NCBI GenBank assembly: GCA_963965975.1
Contig: OZ014419.1
Coordinates: forward strand, 62,001-126,000
Reading direction: 5' to 3'
DNA length: 64,000 bases
From: Xestospongia bergquistia
Lineage: Eukaryota > Porifera > Demospongiae > Haplosclerida > Petrosiidae
The notes under the pieces are model-generated. The model was not told the origin of the DNA, searched no databases, and saw nothing but the letters and a program-made list of their open reading frames with translations. Shown here piece after piece: positions 1 to 10,299 of the stretch. The position numbers were made by a program, and so were the translations under genes. The stretch's first letter is position 1. Each line of letters begins with the position of its first letter.

Positions 1-2142
1 CATCACCATTAAGTCCACCCATTCTACAATTGTTACCATCATCTAAAGGAAATGAGTATTCTTATTCTGTAAAATTTCCTGAAAGTGGCATACCACAAGA
101 TGATAATATTACTGGTTGGGTCAATTTTTTGTTTAAAGTATCAGATTTAAAAGAAGGTGTTACACGTTATTACTGGCAGGTAAGGTAAATGTTTTGTAAC
201 AACATCAAAGTGATGTTTGCCATTATAGACTGACCTAACTCAACCTTTAAGGTTATCTGCTTTTGTTTGCCGTGAAATACAAGTGTCTGTTGCTATTGTC
301 ACATATTCTAATCATTCGGAGTATTCTCCACAAGCTATATTGTGTGTGTATAAAGGTCAGACTTAATTTGTATGGGTGTTGGTAACGATATTTGTATTAA
401 ATAACAACTCTCAAAGTAAAAAGTAATTAGTATGTGGTATTGCATTTCTTTAAACTTTCTGTTTATATTATTAGACTTGGTACTCCTACTAATGCTGGCA
501 TTGATAAAATAATTTTAATTACTTACAGGTAATCAATATCCATCTCAAGTGAATCCAAATCAAATTAGTCTACAATATCAAGAAGACACTCGATTTGGTT
601 ATCTTGGTTATGCAATAATCTTTGTTTCGTGGGAAAAACCACAAGGTTAATTGTTGTTATTCCTTGAGTTCACATGTTTATTGTCCCATTAATTACTACA
701 ATACATATTAGGACATGAATTTATTAGTTCCTACAGTTTACATGTGTTATCAGCCAAACCAGAGTGTGGTGGTAAATATCAATTATATTCATTTAAACCC
801 ATTTCACAGGTAACATGACACTATATAATATGTTATGTGAATATATTTACTACCAGAGTAATACTTCTTTGGTAATTCAAGCTAATCAACAAACCAATTT
901 TCCACGGTTTGGTTGTGAATATTATTTAAAAGTATGTTACTTCATTATATGAGTGTGTCATATTATCAATATTATGTAGATCATGAGCTATCCTTCAAAT
1001 AATAATAAAGGCACTCAAATAGCCATGAACCCAAAATGTGAGTCTGTTATACACTCAATAATACTTTATTAACTGACTAAATAGTGACAGGGCCAGCACC
1101 TCAATTAGAACTTAATTGTTCTGTTCTACAATGGAATGGTAATAGGTCTTTAGATATCAGCATGAACTGGACTATAACTGTTGATTACACATGGCAAAAG
1201 ACATTACAAGAGTTTCAAATAGAACAAATTGGATTAAATAAAACTAAAATTTATGTTGTGAGTGTTTACATTCAATATAAGTCTAGAACATTACTTTTCA
1301 TTAGACTACTCAATCAAAAGGTTACATTGTAAGATTGGATGACCCCATAAAAGACCCTATTCAACTAATGGTAAGACAGTTAGTATCACTGAATTAAACA
1401 TCAACAATGATCTAGTTAACACCCATTAAAAACCCAAAGTACTTTTGGCGTCTTCTACCATATCCAAAGACTTGTATTATACCACCTAATATATTTGTTA
1501 ACATCACATCTGACAATGTCACTCTCAATGTGACATGGACACAATCAATATTGTCTACACACATTGAACTATATATTAGTGGGGGCCCAATCACATACCC
1601 TCCACATCAAAAAGAAGCTATCTATCACAAAATAATTGAGGTTAGCTAATGATTCCCTCCTACATTAACTAAACTAAATATATTAATGTAGGCTAATCTA
1701 TCCTCAATATCTCTGACAATTCAAGAATTAAAGAGAAGCTGTCTATTTTTATGGGTATTGTATCATAACTAGACTACATTACTATTAGTTTCAATGTTAT
1801 AGGTCAGAACATGGAGGCACGATACAGCTAATCATTGGGGTGAACCCCAATTAATTAACAAAAATTGTAAAACTAATAAAGGAGGTATGAATAATATTTT
1901 CAGATTAGTCTCGTTTCAAATATTAATCATAGCATGTAATTCAATTATGGAAGATCGATTAACACAACTGGAAAAACAGTAATTATTTGACATTGAAACT
2001 AATCAATTCATTGCCCTATAGATTAGATACTATCACTGAATATTGGGTGAGTAATACAACTGATAGTCTAAATGGACGTCTACAAGCTATTGAACAGAAA
2101 CTTGACAATTTGATAAATCTTGTAACCAAAGGAAAACACTGA
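1..2142 (+). CDS. 3' part of an unrecognised multi-exon extracellular protein gene (5' end outside window)
   Basis: About ten short exons joined by GT-AG introns can be read in one frame, starting inside an exon at base 2 (ends CAG|gtaagg at 179). Later exons include 252-355 and a final exon ending at the TGA at 2140-2142. The protein is rich in beta-strand-like segments, Asn-linked glycosylation sites (NIT, NHS, NCS, NRS, NWT, NKT) and scattered Cys, as in fibronectin-III or cytokine-receptor-like ectodomains. The last two exons encode a short heptad segment (MEDRLTQLEKQ, then RLQAIEQKLDNLINL), so the protein ends in a probable coiled coil, with no membrane segment after it. I do not recognise the family; a secreted or oligomeric extracellular protein is inference. 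Exon boundaries in the middle are approximate. Confidence 0.5.
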
Positions 2143-2205
2143 AGTGACTAAACACAATCTTTCTAACTCTAAATCACTTTTCTATACATACAATCTATTG
2201 TACTG

Positions 2206-3781
2206 TCATGGTATTAATACAACCTTAATTGAGGCATCACCACGATATACTAACTCAATTCCTTCCAATAGTTTTGACATTGGTAATTGATGTGTGATGA
2301 TACGCTATTAATATAAGATAAAAGATGTCATAATGACATAATGATATTACCTCCAGTGGTATCTGGTTATTTTCTATCATAGAAATAGCTTGTGGATATG
2401 TGTTAGGACCTAATAATATAATATAGTAACAAATTTAATATAATACATCAAACATACTCAAATGTCCACCTTTCACAGTGATTTCTGTCATAAGATATAA
2501 AGTAATTATTATAATTTTGATATCCTACCTTTTATTGATATAATGCCCCAATCAATTGATGTTTCGCGACCAAAGACACCAAACTCAATGAACTTTCCAC
2601 CATGACATAACATATCTAAACTAACAAATTTCTGTTGACACTATTACCTTCTATAATAACTAACCCTTGTTTAACAGATGCAGGATTACCAGATGCTTCA
2701 ATATATATAGTACAGCCTATCTTGTCTGTTAGAACTGAGACTTCTTGTACAACATTACATTGTGTAGGATTAAAGACAAAGTTAGCACCACACTCTTTAG
2801 CTACTTCAGTCTACACACACATACATAGTATACAATCATTTCATTGTTTTAATACTTTCCAATTGAAGAGGTCCAATGCAATTAACATTTTAGGAGATTT
2901 GAGTTTAGCAGCAGCTACCATTCCAATACCAAGGGCTCCACAGCCAGAAATAACTACGACATCATTGCATTGTATATCAGCTAAGTTGACTGCATGTACT
3001 GAACAAGCTAAAGGCTCTATAAAAGCTCCTTTCCAAGGAGGAATACTTTTAGGGACCTAAAGAAAGTCAATGCTCCTACAATGATCAGGCAATTACTTTG
3101 TGATTAATAGCTCCTTTGGGAAACTTCATATACTGTGCCATAGCACCTAATGAACAAATGAATAGCAAATCACTTTAGTATATCATACCTTGAGAACGTT
3201 GATGAGCACCATAAATATCATGTGGTAAACCTAAAAATCCATAGAAATGCACTTAATTTAACAATAACTTTTACTGACACAAGTTGTATTTTCCTGCAAT
3301 GCAATTTGAGCATTTCCAACAAGGGACAATATTTTCGGATACTGCCAAATCTCCTATGGCCAAATTGTACTTTGTCTGAGCTCCTATATTAATTGAAGTA
3401 TAATTATATGCAATTAATTGCTACATTGAACCTGGTCCAAGTGCTACTACCTCTCCAATAAATTCATGTCCCAATATAACTGGTGCCTCAACAAATGGAG
3501 GTTTTCCATCATGTCCTTGTCTTGACAATAAATTAAAAGTTTCTTAAATGCTTTCTTACCTTCCCAAAAGTAAGGAGCACCATGATATCTTTTAGCATCT
3601 CCAGCACAGATACCAACAGCTAACACTCGGACTAATACTTCCTCATGGCCAATATCAGGTACTGGTATATGCTCCAATTTAAAATCTCCTAAAATAAGAA
3701 TATCAGAAAATAGTCTTATTAATAATACTGACTTGGAGCATAGCAGATAACACTTTGCATTGAAGAAGGTATTGTCTCCAT
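2206..3781 (-). CDS. Zinc-dependent medium-chain dehydrogenase, sorbitol/arabinitol dehydrogenase-like
   Basis: The start is ATG at 3779-3781; a 44-nt intron (gtcagt...tttag) follows, and skipping it gives METIPSSMQSVICYAPRDFKLE, an N-terminus normal for this family. The next exons carry the catalytic zinc Cys in GICAGDAKRYHG and the His-Glu pair in ILGHEFIGEV. The structural zinc lobe C-x2-C-x2-C-x7-C is intact (PCWKCSNCIAGKYNLC, about 3290-3330). A Rossmann stretch follows (VVISGCGALGIGMVAAAK). The C-terminus reads YRGDASIKVVLIP before TGA at 2206-2208. Such enzymes oxidise polyols or secondary alcohols with NAD(P)+ in the cytosol; the exact substrate cannot be read from sequence. It is convergent with the gene to its left (63 bp) and divergent from cyclin A. 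Confidence 0.85.
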
Positions 3782-4045
3782 TTCGCATCAGTCACAATTT
3801 AGAAAGGGTTAAATTTATTAAAGACTCCACCTATTTTAAGCGGGAAATTTCAAAATTGGAAGCTGTCAAAAAGAAGTGTTATAAGTAGAGGGTCCGCTGA
3901 CCTTCTCGCATTTCTCTGTCTCTGATATTACCTTAGAAGAAGGCGCTTGCCTTATTTTTGAGGTCAATAACAAGCTTTCACTCGAGGCAAACTGTTGCTC
4001 GGCAACCAGTAAAGTGACTTTTAAATTATTTTGAACAGGGTCATA
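3782..4045. promoter_or_regulatory. Shared divergent promoter of the dehydrogenase and cyclin A
   Basis: This 264-bp interval separates two opposite start codons. It contains an E2F-type site GCGGGAAA (3840-3847), a CHR-type TTCAAA (reverse complement TTTGAA, 3849-3854) and an inverted CCAAT box ATTGG (3855-3859), all within 20 bp. In animals these are the elements of S/G2-phase promoters, including that of cyclin A. The sites are seen directly; their use is inference. Confidence 0.5.
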
Positions 4046-4272
4046 ATGGAAAAGTTACTACTAATGGATCAGGAGAATATTGGAGTTAGACCTTCTGGGA
4101 AAATTTCGTCAGCAATTTTAAAAAGAACTATAAGAAATTGTCCTACTTCTACTTCAAAAAGACCTGCTCTTTATTCTCTAACTAATCACCACCATGTTAA
4201 AAATACATCAACAATGGAGGTAAGTTGTTTTGTATTACTTACATCAGTTCTCTCTCTCTCTCTTTCTTTCTG

Positions 4273-4308
<36 letters not shown>

Positions 4309-5590
4309 GAAGTATCTCTACCTCCTCATCTTGACCCTCTTCTAGCTTTGCCTTCATCGATACCGTCACTTGTCCGTCCTCTCCCTGGATGTACAGCAGC
4401 ACCACTTCGTACTTCATTTACTTGTTTTTCTCCTGGTAGATAATTCTTCTTTTGTAAACACTTATTACTTCTTTTATTAGATTCTCCAATGTTGGTCTCT
4501 TCACCTATTGACTATTTTTCGACTCCTTTAATAAACTTTGATCTTTTAGATGACGATTTAGCAAGTCATTATACCTCAGATATTTTTGCTCATCTCAAAG
4601 AATCTGAAGTAAAGAGATTTATCTCTTACTTAATTAATTTCCTTTCTACAGAGCTCTTTACATCCTGGTAATAATTACATGAGAAAACAACCAGATATAA
4701 CTAATGTAATGCGAGCAATATTAGTTGACTGGCTAGTAGAAGTTTGTGATGAGTTTAATCTCCTTCCAGAGACTCTCTATATAGCAGTGGCTTACACTGA
4801 CCGGTATTTATCATTTGTCTCTGTTCCTCGATCTAAACTTCAACTGGTTGGTGTTACTAGTCTCTATTTAGCATCTAAATTTGAAGAGATTTATCCTCCT
4901 GATATTGGGGAATTTGCCTATATCACTGATGATACTTACACCAAAAAACAAGTACTTATATTATAATAATGATATGTTGATAATCTCTTCATTTAGATTG
5001 TCAAAATGGAGCAAAATATTCTTAAGACGTTAAATTTTCAATTAGTACAACCTACAATTGTCACTTTTTTGTTACGTTTCATTAAAATATCAAGTAATTC
5101 AACTTCTTCTGGTGGTAGTAATTCTATTGAACAACAATTGGACTTGTTATCTAAAGTATGTTTACATGTCGAACATCTTAATTATCTGTATAATAGTATC
5201 TTTGTGAATTAGCATTACAAGATGGAGATCCTTTCCTCAAATATTTGCCCTCAATGATTGCTGGTTCAGCAGTTTGCCTTGCACGTCATTGCCTAGGTCT
5301 TGTAGCTTGGGTAAGTTGGACATCTCATTACTTTCTATATCTAACTCTCATTGTTATAGCCTCCACTATTACAGATTTATTCTGGCTACAGTGTTGCTGA
5401 TATAAGTCACTGTATCCAAGACTTACACAGGACACACGCAATGGCCCATTGTCACCCACAGCAAGCTATTAGACAGAAATACACTTCTGATAAGTAAGTG
5501 TGCTCACAATAATAAATAATATTTTTTCTTATAATTAATAGATTTGTTAGAATAGCTATGATAAAATCACCTGAAACTTTACCTATTTAA
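4046..5590 (+). CDS. CCNA: Cyclin A
   Basis: Regulatory subunit of CDK1/CDK2 for S phase and entry into mitosis. ATG at 4046-4048. A destruction box RPALYSLTN (residues 39-47, consensus RxxLxxhxN) should mark it for APC/C degradation. The cyclin fold starts after [15 protein letters not shown] with the hydrophobic patch [12 protein letters not shown], then [18 protein letters not shown] and the cyclin-A-typical [10 protein letters not shown]. The second cyclin box runs through [20 protein letters not shown] to [13 protein letters not shown] before TAA at 5588-5590. Intron 1 ends in a long CT tract. Another intron lies between HLKESE and SSLHPGNN. The shared promoter carries E2F/CHR/CCAAT-like sites. 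I chose the ATG at 4046 because no upstream in-frame ATG is seen. Confidence 0.95.
4249..4306 (+). repeat. (CT)n microsatellite forming the polypyrimidine tract of cyclin A intron 1
   Basis: Nearly pure CT dinucleotides, interrupted by a short TTTCTTTCTGC stretch, run up to the acceptor (tctcag|GAAGTA). The repeat therefore doubles as the 3' splice-site pyrimidine tract. The joined exons read [10 protein letters not shown]. Confidence 0.85.
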
Positions 5591-5755
5591 AGTGTAGTAT
5601 ATATCTGTATTATCACTGTTGATATGTCAACTTTTATTGCAATTGTTATATTTTTAAAGACTTGTGTTTCACGTAATGTATACACTTTATTAATAACTCT
5701 AATAATACGCTACGCCCATATGAGAGCCACACCCTTTACTCCACCTACTGCTGAC

Positions 5756-6364
5756 ATGAGTGAACCAGAACCTTGGACATGTAAGAAATTGATACTATTT
5801 TCGTTGATATTTGTTCTTATTTAGTAACTGTACGTTTAATACGTTCCTTTGAACATCGAAATATCAGATTTCTCGTTTTAAAAGTAGATCCACATTGTAC
5901 TGTTCAACAATTAATGACGTCTATTGATCAAAGTAAGATATTGTGTTTGTAAAAGATGTCTACTACTGGTGTCTAGATATCAAGAATGCAGCCAACTTAC
6001 CTCCACCATTTAAGAAACATTGCTATGGTAGGTGTCCTGTCTATAATGTTCTATTAATTATACTCTTATAGATTGTATGAAGATAAATTCGTATGCTCAC
6101 GGAGCTAAGGTCAGTAAAATGTGGTTCTACGTGTCATAATTAGCTCCACCCTCAGACTAACGACACAGCTATTACATTAGATCATGATGAATGGGTTTTA
6201 AACCCAACACATACATTACTGCAAGCTAATATTAGTAAGCCACACCTTTGATAATTAAAATGTGACTGATACCATGTACCATATTAGGAAATGAGACAGA
6301 ATTATCTTACTATAACAAAAGTGACTTTGAAAGATACAAAGCTAATCCACAGTTGCTATGGTAA
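5756..6364 (+). CDS. C2orf76: UPF0538 / C2orf76-family small protein
   Basis: Several exons joined by short introns give about 125 residues: MSEPEPWT, then LTVRLIRSFEHRNIRF, then NLPPPFKKHCYDCMKI, then NETELSYYNKSDFERYKANP and LLW before TAA at 6362-6364. The RLIRSFEHRN block, the NLPPPF block and the ending (ETEL, Y-KANP, W) match the UPF0538 family represented by human C2orf76. The fold appears ubiquitin-like but the function of the family is not established. The start is the ATG at 5756-5758, because the first intron splits the Thr-Leu codon exactly as homology requires. It follows cyclin A in the same direction (165 bp) and converges on CDCA7, leaving only 22 bp between stop codons. Confidence 0.88.
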
Positions 6365-6386
6365 CCAAAGTTTAGCTGACGAGTAA

Positions 6387-7527
6387 TTAATAGTCATAAT
6401 TGGACCTAAGAAAACATCAAAAATATTTTTAATATCAATTATTACTCATACCTTTCAAGGTATTCCTGAACACTGTCATAGCCGGCCTCTTTAGCAATAT
6501 GAATCATTATACCAGTGGGTGGACAGCCCTTTTTAGGTAAACAAAAACTACAATTACACTTTCCACGACATGGAGGACACACCCATGTCTAATATTTAAC
6601 AAGAAAATAATTAAAACTAAATTGCTGGACTTACTGGATCAACTAGTTTCTCTCGTATATCTTCACCATATCTGTTCTTCAGACAGGGACCACAAAACTA
6701 TTTAAGATACATTACAATTAGGCCACACCTTTTCTGCTTACTTGTCCACGGACTCCATTACAATGTTTATTATGACAAATTGTTTTCTGGTCTTTAGTTT
6801 TCTGTCGACATTGATGACAAGTTGTTCCCTAAAGAAACACGTACATTATTAACACCAAACACAATGACTTACATTGATACGATCATATACTTTATGTCTT
6901 GTAGAATCAACAACTCTCTTTATAAACTTTATATCAATACCAGGTTCTCCATCTAGCTCAATTGGTAAAGAGTCTTCCATAGCAGCATATTTACGCTAGT
7001 ATAATATGTCAATAGTGTATTATGACAATATATTATACCTTTCGAGGAGTATAGACAATGCGACGAACTTCTTGTTCATCTTCAAGTCCATCCATTAATT
7101 TGTCTCCATTATCTAATCTATTTTTCATAGCTCGAGTAAGTGGTCCATCGTAATAATCACTGTTTTGTGCAATACGATGACTACGTCTCACTACTGTATA
7201 CTTGAGTTGACGACGTGATGACGGACTACATTGTACTTTAGATGGTGTCCTTTCCTGTAAATAAATAAAATAGAAAAAATATAAATTGTATTATTTACTT
7301 TTGAGTTTCTCAATAATGGAGGTTCCAAAGTTGTACCGTCTGGAAATAACTGTTCTATCTAAAATTAATAAAAATTATAATATAAATTAATAAATTCCAA
7401 ATGACTGTACCAATTTTTTATTCTCTTGTATTCTCTCTAATCGTTTAAGTTCATAGTCACTCAAACCTTTATTATTAACACATTCCTCTACCAGCTCCAT
7501 CACTTCTGGAGGGAATGAACAGAGCAT
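6387..7527 (-). CDS. CDCA7: CDCA7-family 4CXXC zinc-finger protein
   Basis: About 270 residues in several exons. The C-terminal zinc domain (zf-4CXXC_R1) is complete: [44 protein letters not shown], then [14 protein letters not shown] and the C-terminal [13 protein letters not shown]. In vertebrates CDCA7 recruits the remodeller HELLS to hemimethylated DNA to support maintenance methylation. The N-terminal half is basic ([14 protein letters not shown], VYTPRKRKYAAM). The ATG at 7525-7527 is the first in frame after an upstream TGA, so [12 protein letters not shown] is the probable start. The start faces the aldo-keto reductase start across 82 bp; a CHR-like TTTGAA lies at 7538-7543. Stop TAA at 6387-6389. 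Confidence 0.92.
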
Positions 7528-7609
7528 GCTCAGATCGTTTGAATTATAATAATCTATAAATATTCATTACTGATTAACGAAGTCCTAGATTTTATTAGGG
7601 TTGATTAAT

Positions 7610-8687
7610 ATGGCCACATTGTCTAGTCGTATTTTATTAGGAGATGGCTACTCAATACCTATTTTTGGGCTAGGATTATTTCTTGCAGATAAAGGTGAAG
7701 CTGAAAAGGCTGGTCTTTATGCTGTCAATTATGGGTATCGGATGTTAGACACTGCTGCATTCTATGACAATGAGGAAGACGTTGGTAAGGTTGTTAAGAA
7801 TTGTGGCCTATCACGTGATCAGATATATGTCACAACAAAATTATGGTACACTGAACACGGTCGAGAGAGTACAATCAAAGCATTCCATTCAAGTTTAACA
7901 AGGTTATTAATGAAGGGTATATATCATTATGGATCTTTATATAGGTTAGGATTGGACTATATTGATTTATATCTAATTCATTCACCATCTGGTGGTAAAG
8001 TGTTGGAGACATGGGACACTCTTATTGAGTTACAGAAACAAGGATTTATTAAGTATAGTGTCTTCAATTTGAGCACTTCTATAATCATTGTACAGGTCTG
8101 TGGGTGTGTCTAATTTTAATATTCATCATTTAGAGAAATTATTAGAAGCTAGACCTGATGTAAAACCTGTCGGTTAGTTTAGTGTGTGTCCATTCTTTGT
8201 GTATGTATCCATTAATTGTGTAGTGAATCAAGTTGAACTTAGCCCATTTTTAACCCGTGAAGAATTGGTATCATATTGTCGATCACAAGATATTGTTTTA
8301 GAGGCCTATTCTCCACTAACTAAAGGAAAATATCTTAATGATCCACAGCTTGTAGAAATGGCCAAAAAGTAAGTCCAATATTGTGTGTGTGTGTGGAATA
8401 CACAATAAAAGTCATCATTATTTAGATATGGTAAAACTCCAGCTCAAATTTTAATTCGGTGGTCCTTACAACGAGGCTATATTTGTATTCCTAAAAGTAG
8501 TAATAAGAAGAGAATTGAAGAGAATGCTAGTGTGTTTGACTTTGAAATATCTGAAGATGACATGAAAACAATGGTAAATAAAATGTAAATATGACAACAA
8601 TTTATTATTATTTTTTGTTTCTAGAACGGATGGAATCGTAATGATGTAACAAGTTGGAATGTCATTGAGTCAATTTGGAAACCTTAA
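7610..8687 (+). CDS. Aldo-keto reductase
   Basis: NADPH-dependent carbonyl reductase of the AKR superfamily. The catalytic tetrad is complete: Asp47 ([11 protein letters not shown]), Tyr52, Lys77 (TTKLW) and His110 (DLYLIHSP). [27 protein letters not shown] and [12 protein letters not shown] are the usual substrate/cofactor blocks, and the protein ends NVIESIWKP. It lacks the long C-terminal loop of human AKR1 enzymes and resembles bacterial-type or yeast AKRs in length (about 270 aa). Intron 1 is only 42 nt (7903-7944), contains no stop and keeps the frame, so retention would insert 14 residues. The 3' end lies 12 bp from the convergent stop of the carrier gene. Confidence 0.93.
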
Positions 8688-8699
8688 AATGATGACAAT

Positions 8700-10218
8700 T
8701 TATTTTTTAAGTCTTCCTAATATAGCATCTCTCACTACCAAACTAATAGCGGCTGAAGGCATCACTTTTAGATAAGTTGCTGATAGTCCAGCAAACAACT
8801 GTTTAGTTGATAAACTTTGCACAAGAAACAGGACCTGTTGACTACCGTGAACCTGAAGTCGTCTTCTTATTACATCTAATGGATAAATAACCTACACAAG
8901 ATAACACTAAAATCACATTAACACAACTTGATATCATTACATTAACACACATTAAAATCTATACAGCTCACAGTTTGTGCACTAGCACCAGCAATGCTGC
9001 CACAGGTCAGAAACAACAAAGGTGAGGACTGCAGTTCATAAAGAGAGGCTTGATGCTTTAATACATCATAGGTAGACTGTTGTATAGCCATAAATGGTGC
9101 TATTGATAATAATGTTGGTCCAAGACCTCGATAAAGACCACGCAACCTCTCTTGGTGATAGAGCTTTTTCAAACCTGGTAGTAAACCTGTATGATATGAC
9201 AATAGACACACTGTTACAACAATGAGGTCACCTTTAGTTGTACTGGTTTGAACTGTTAATTGTGCACGTACTACATCTATTGGATGAGTCAATATTGTTG
9301 CAAACACACCAGCCATTGCTCCCGCACCCATCCTCCAAAGTGGAGCTGTCCCTGAACTATCTAATGGAAAATGCTATACCAAATTTATAAACATTCTGAT
9401 CTGATCTTACTTTGGCCATATTGGAATATGCCAGACAGACAAGAGCTGAAAAAGGTAACACTCGTAAACAATTGACGCCATTACCAGCAAATAAACCAGT
9501 CCAAGTTTCTGTTTTTACAACAGATTTTAGAGTAGGTAACAGTCGTACATGTCCTGAAGAACTAGTCTAAACGACCAATTAAGCAGGTTCTTTTAAAAGT
9601 ACAACTTACCTGTGCTAACAGTTTTATCTTTTCAAGAGGTGCTGTTGCTGTTCTTGAAACAACCCCAGCCACACCTCCTGCTAACAATGCTCTCCAGACT
9701 GCAATTGAAGGGGGAGGGAGGGGAGGCGGAGCTAGATCTGTCCCCACGTCTACAGACAATCCAGAGGCCCATTGTTCTATAATTGACCTCACTGAAGGTG
9801 ACGGCAAAGACACAAAGTAATCACAAAACTCTTTAAAATCAACAAATCCACTTCTGTCACTGTCAACTTGTGTCAACAACACTTTGACCTCCCTCTCTGT
9901 CACATTATAACCTAATTTATCAAATGCACGTCTCAGTTCGTCTACATCGATGTGACCACTACTATCACAATCAATATCGTTAAATACGCGACGTAAACGA
10001 TAAATATAGAAAGAACAGAACTCGTGTAAGTCAAGTTGTTCATCTCCACTCACATCAGCGTTAAGAAATTGCTGTAAATCTTCTTTACTTACTTGTAAAG
10101 ATAATCTTGAACAAGCTTCTTGAAACTCTGTCAACGAGATGTGGCCACTCTGATCTGTGTCTATTGTATCAAATAACTTGGTCAGCTTGTCCTTCACTGA
10201 TAAATCTAATTCATCCAT
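8700..10218 (-). CDS. SLC25A24: Calcium-regulated mitochondrial ATP-Mg/Pi carrier (SCaMC, SLC25A23/24/25-like)
   Basis: The N-terminal 140 residues hold four EF-hand loops: D20-E31 (DTDQSGHISLTE), D55-E66 (shorter canonical match), D83-E94 (DCDSSGHIDVDE) and D119-E130. The C-terminal part is an SLC25 carrier: WRALLAGGVAGVVSRTATAP with PLEKIKLLAQ in repeat 1, THPIDVVRAQLTVQ in repeat 2, and VIYPLDVIRRRLQVHG in repeat 3. Family members exchange ATP-Mg for phosphate across the mitochondrial inner membrane under cytosolic Ca2+ control. M at 10218 is followed directly by the first EF-hand helix, the expected length for SCaMC. The ending is AISLVVRDAILGRLKK with TAA at 8700-8702. The last of its exons converges with the reductase gene. 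Confidence 0.93.
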
Positions 10219-10299
10219 ATTTTTAAATTAATGTGACATCACAAAAATATTTTATTTACTATGCAGCAACTTCAATGTTAAAAATATCAATATATTATA

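Noticed and set aside
7601..7609. Start of the reductase at TTG 7601
   Set aside because: A proper ATG occurs three codons later at 7610 and fits the family N-terminus.
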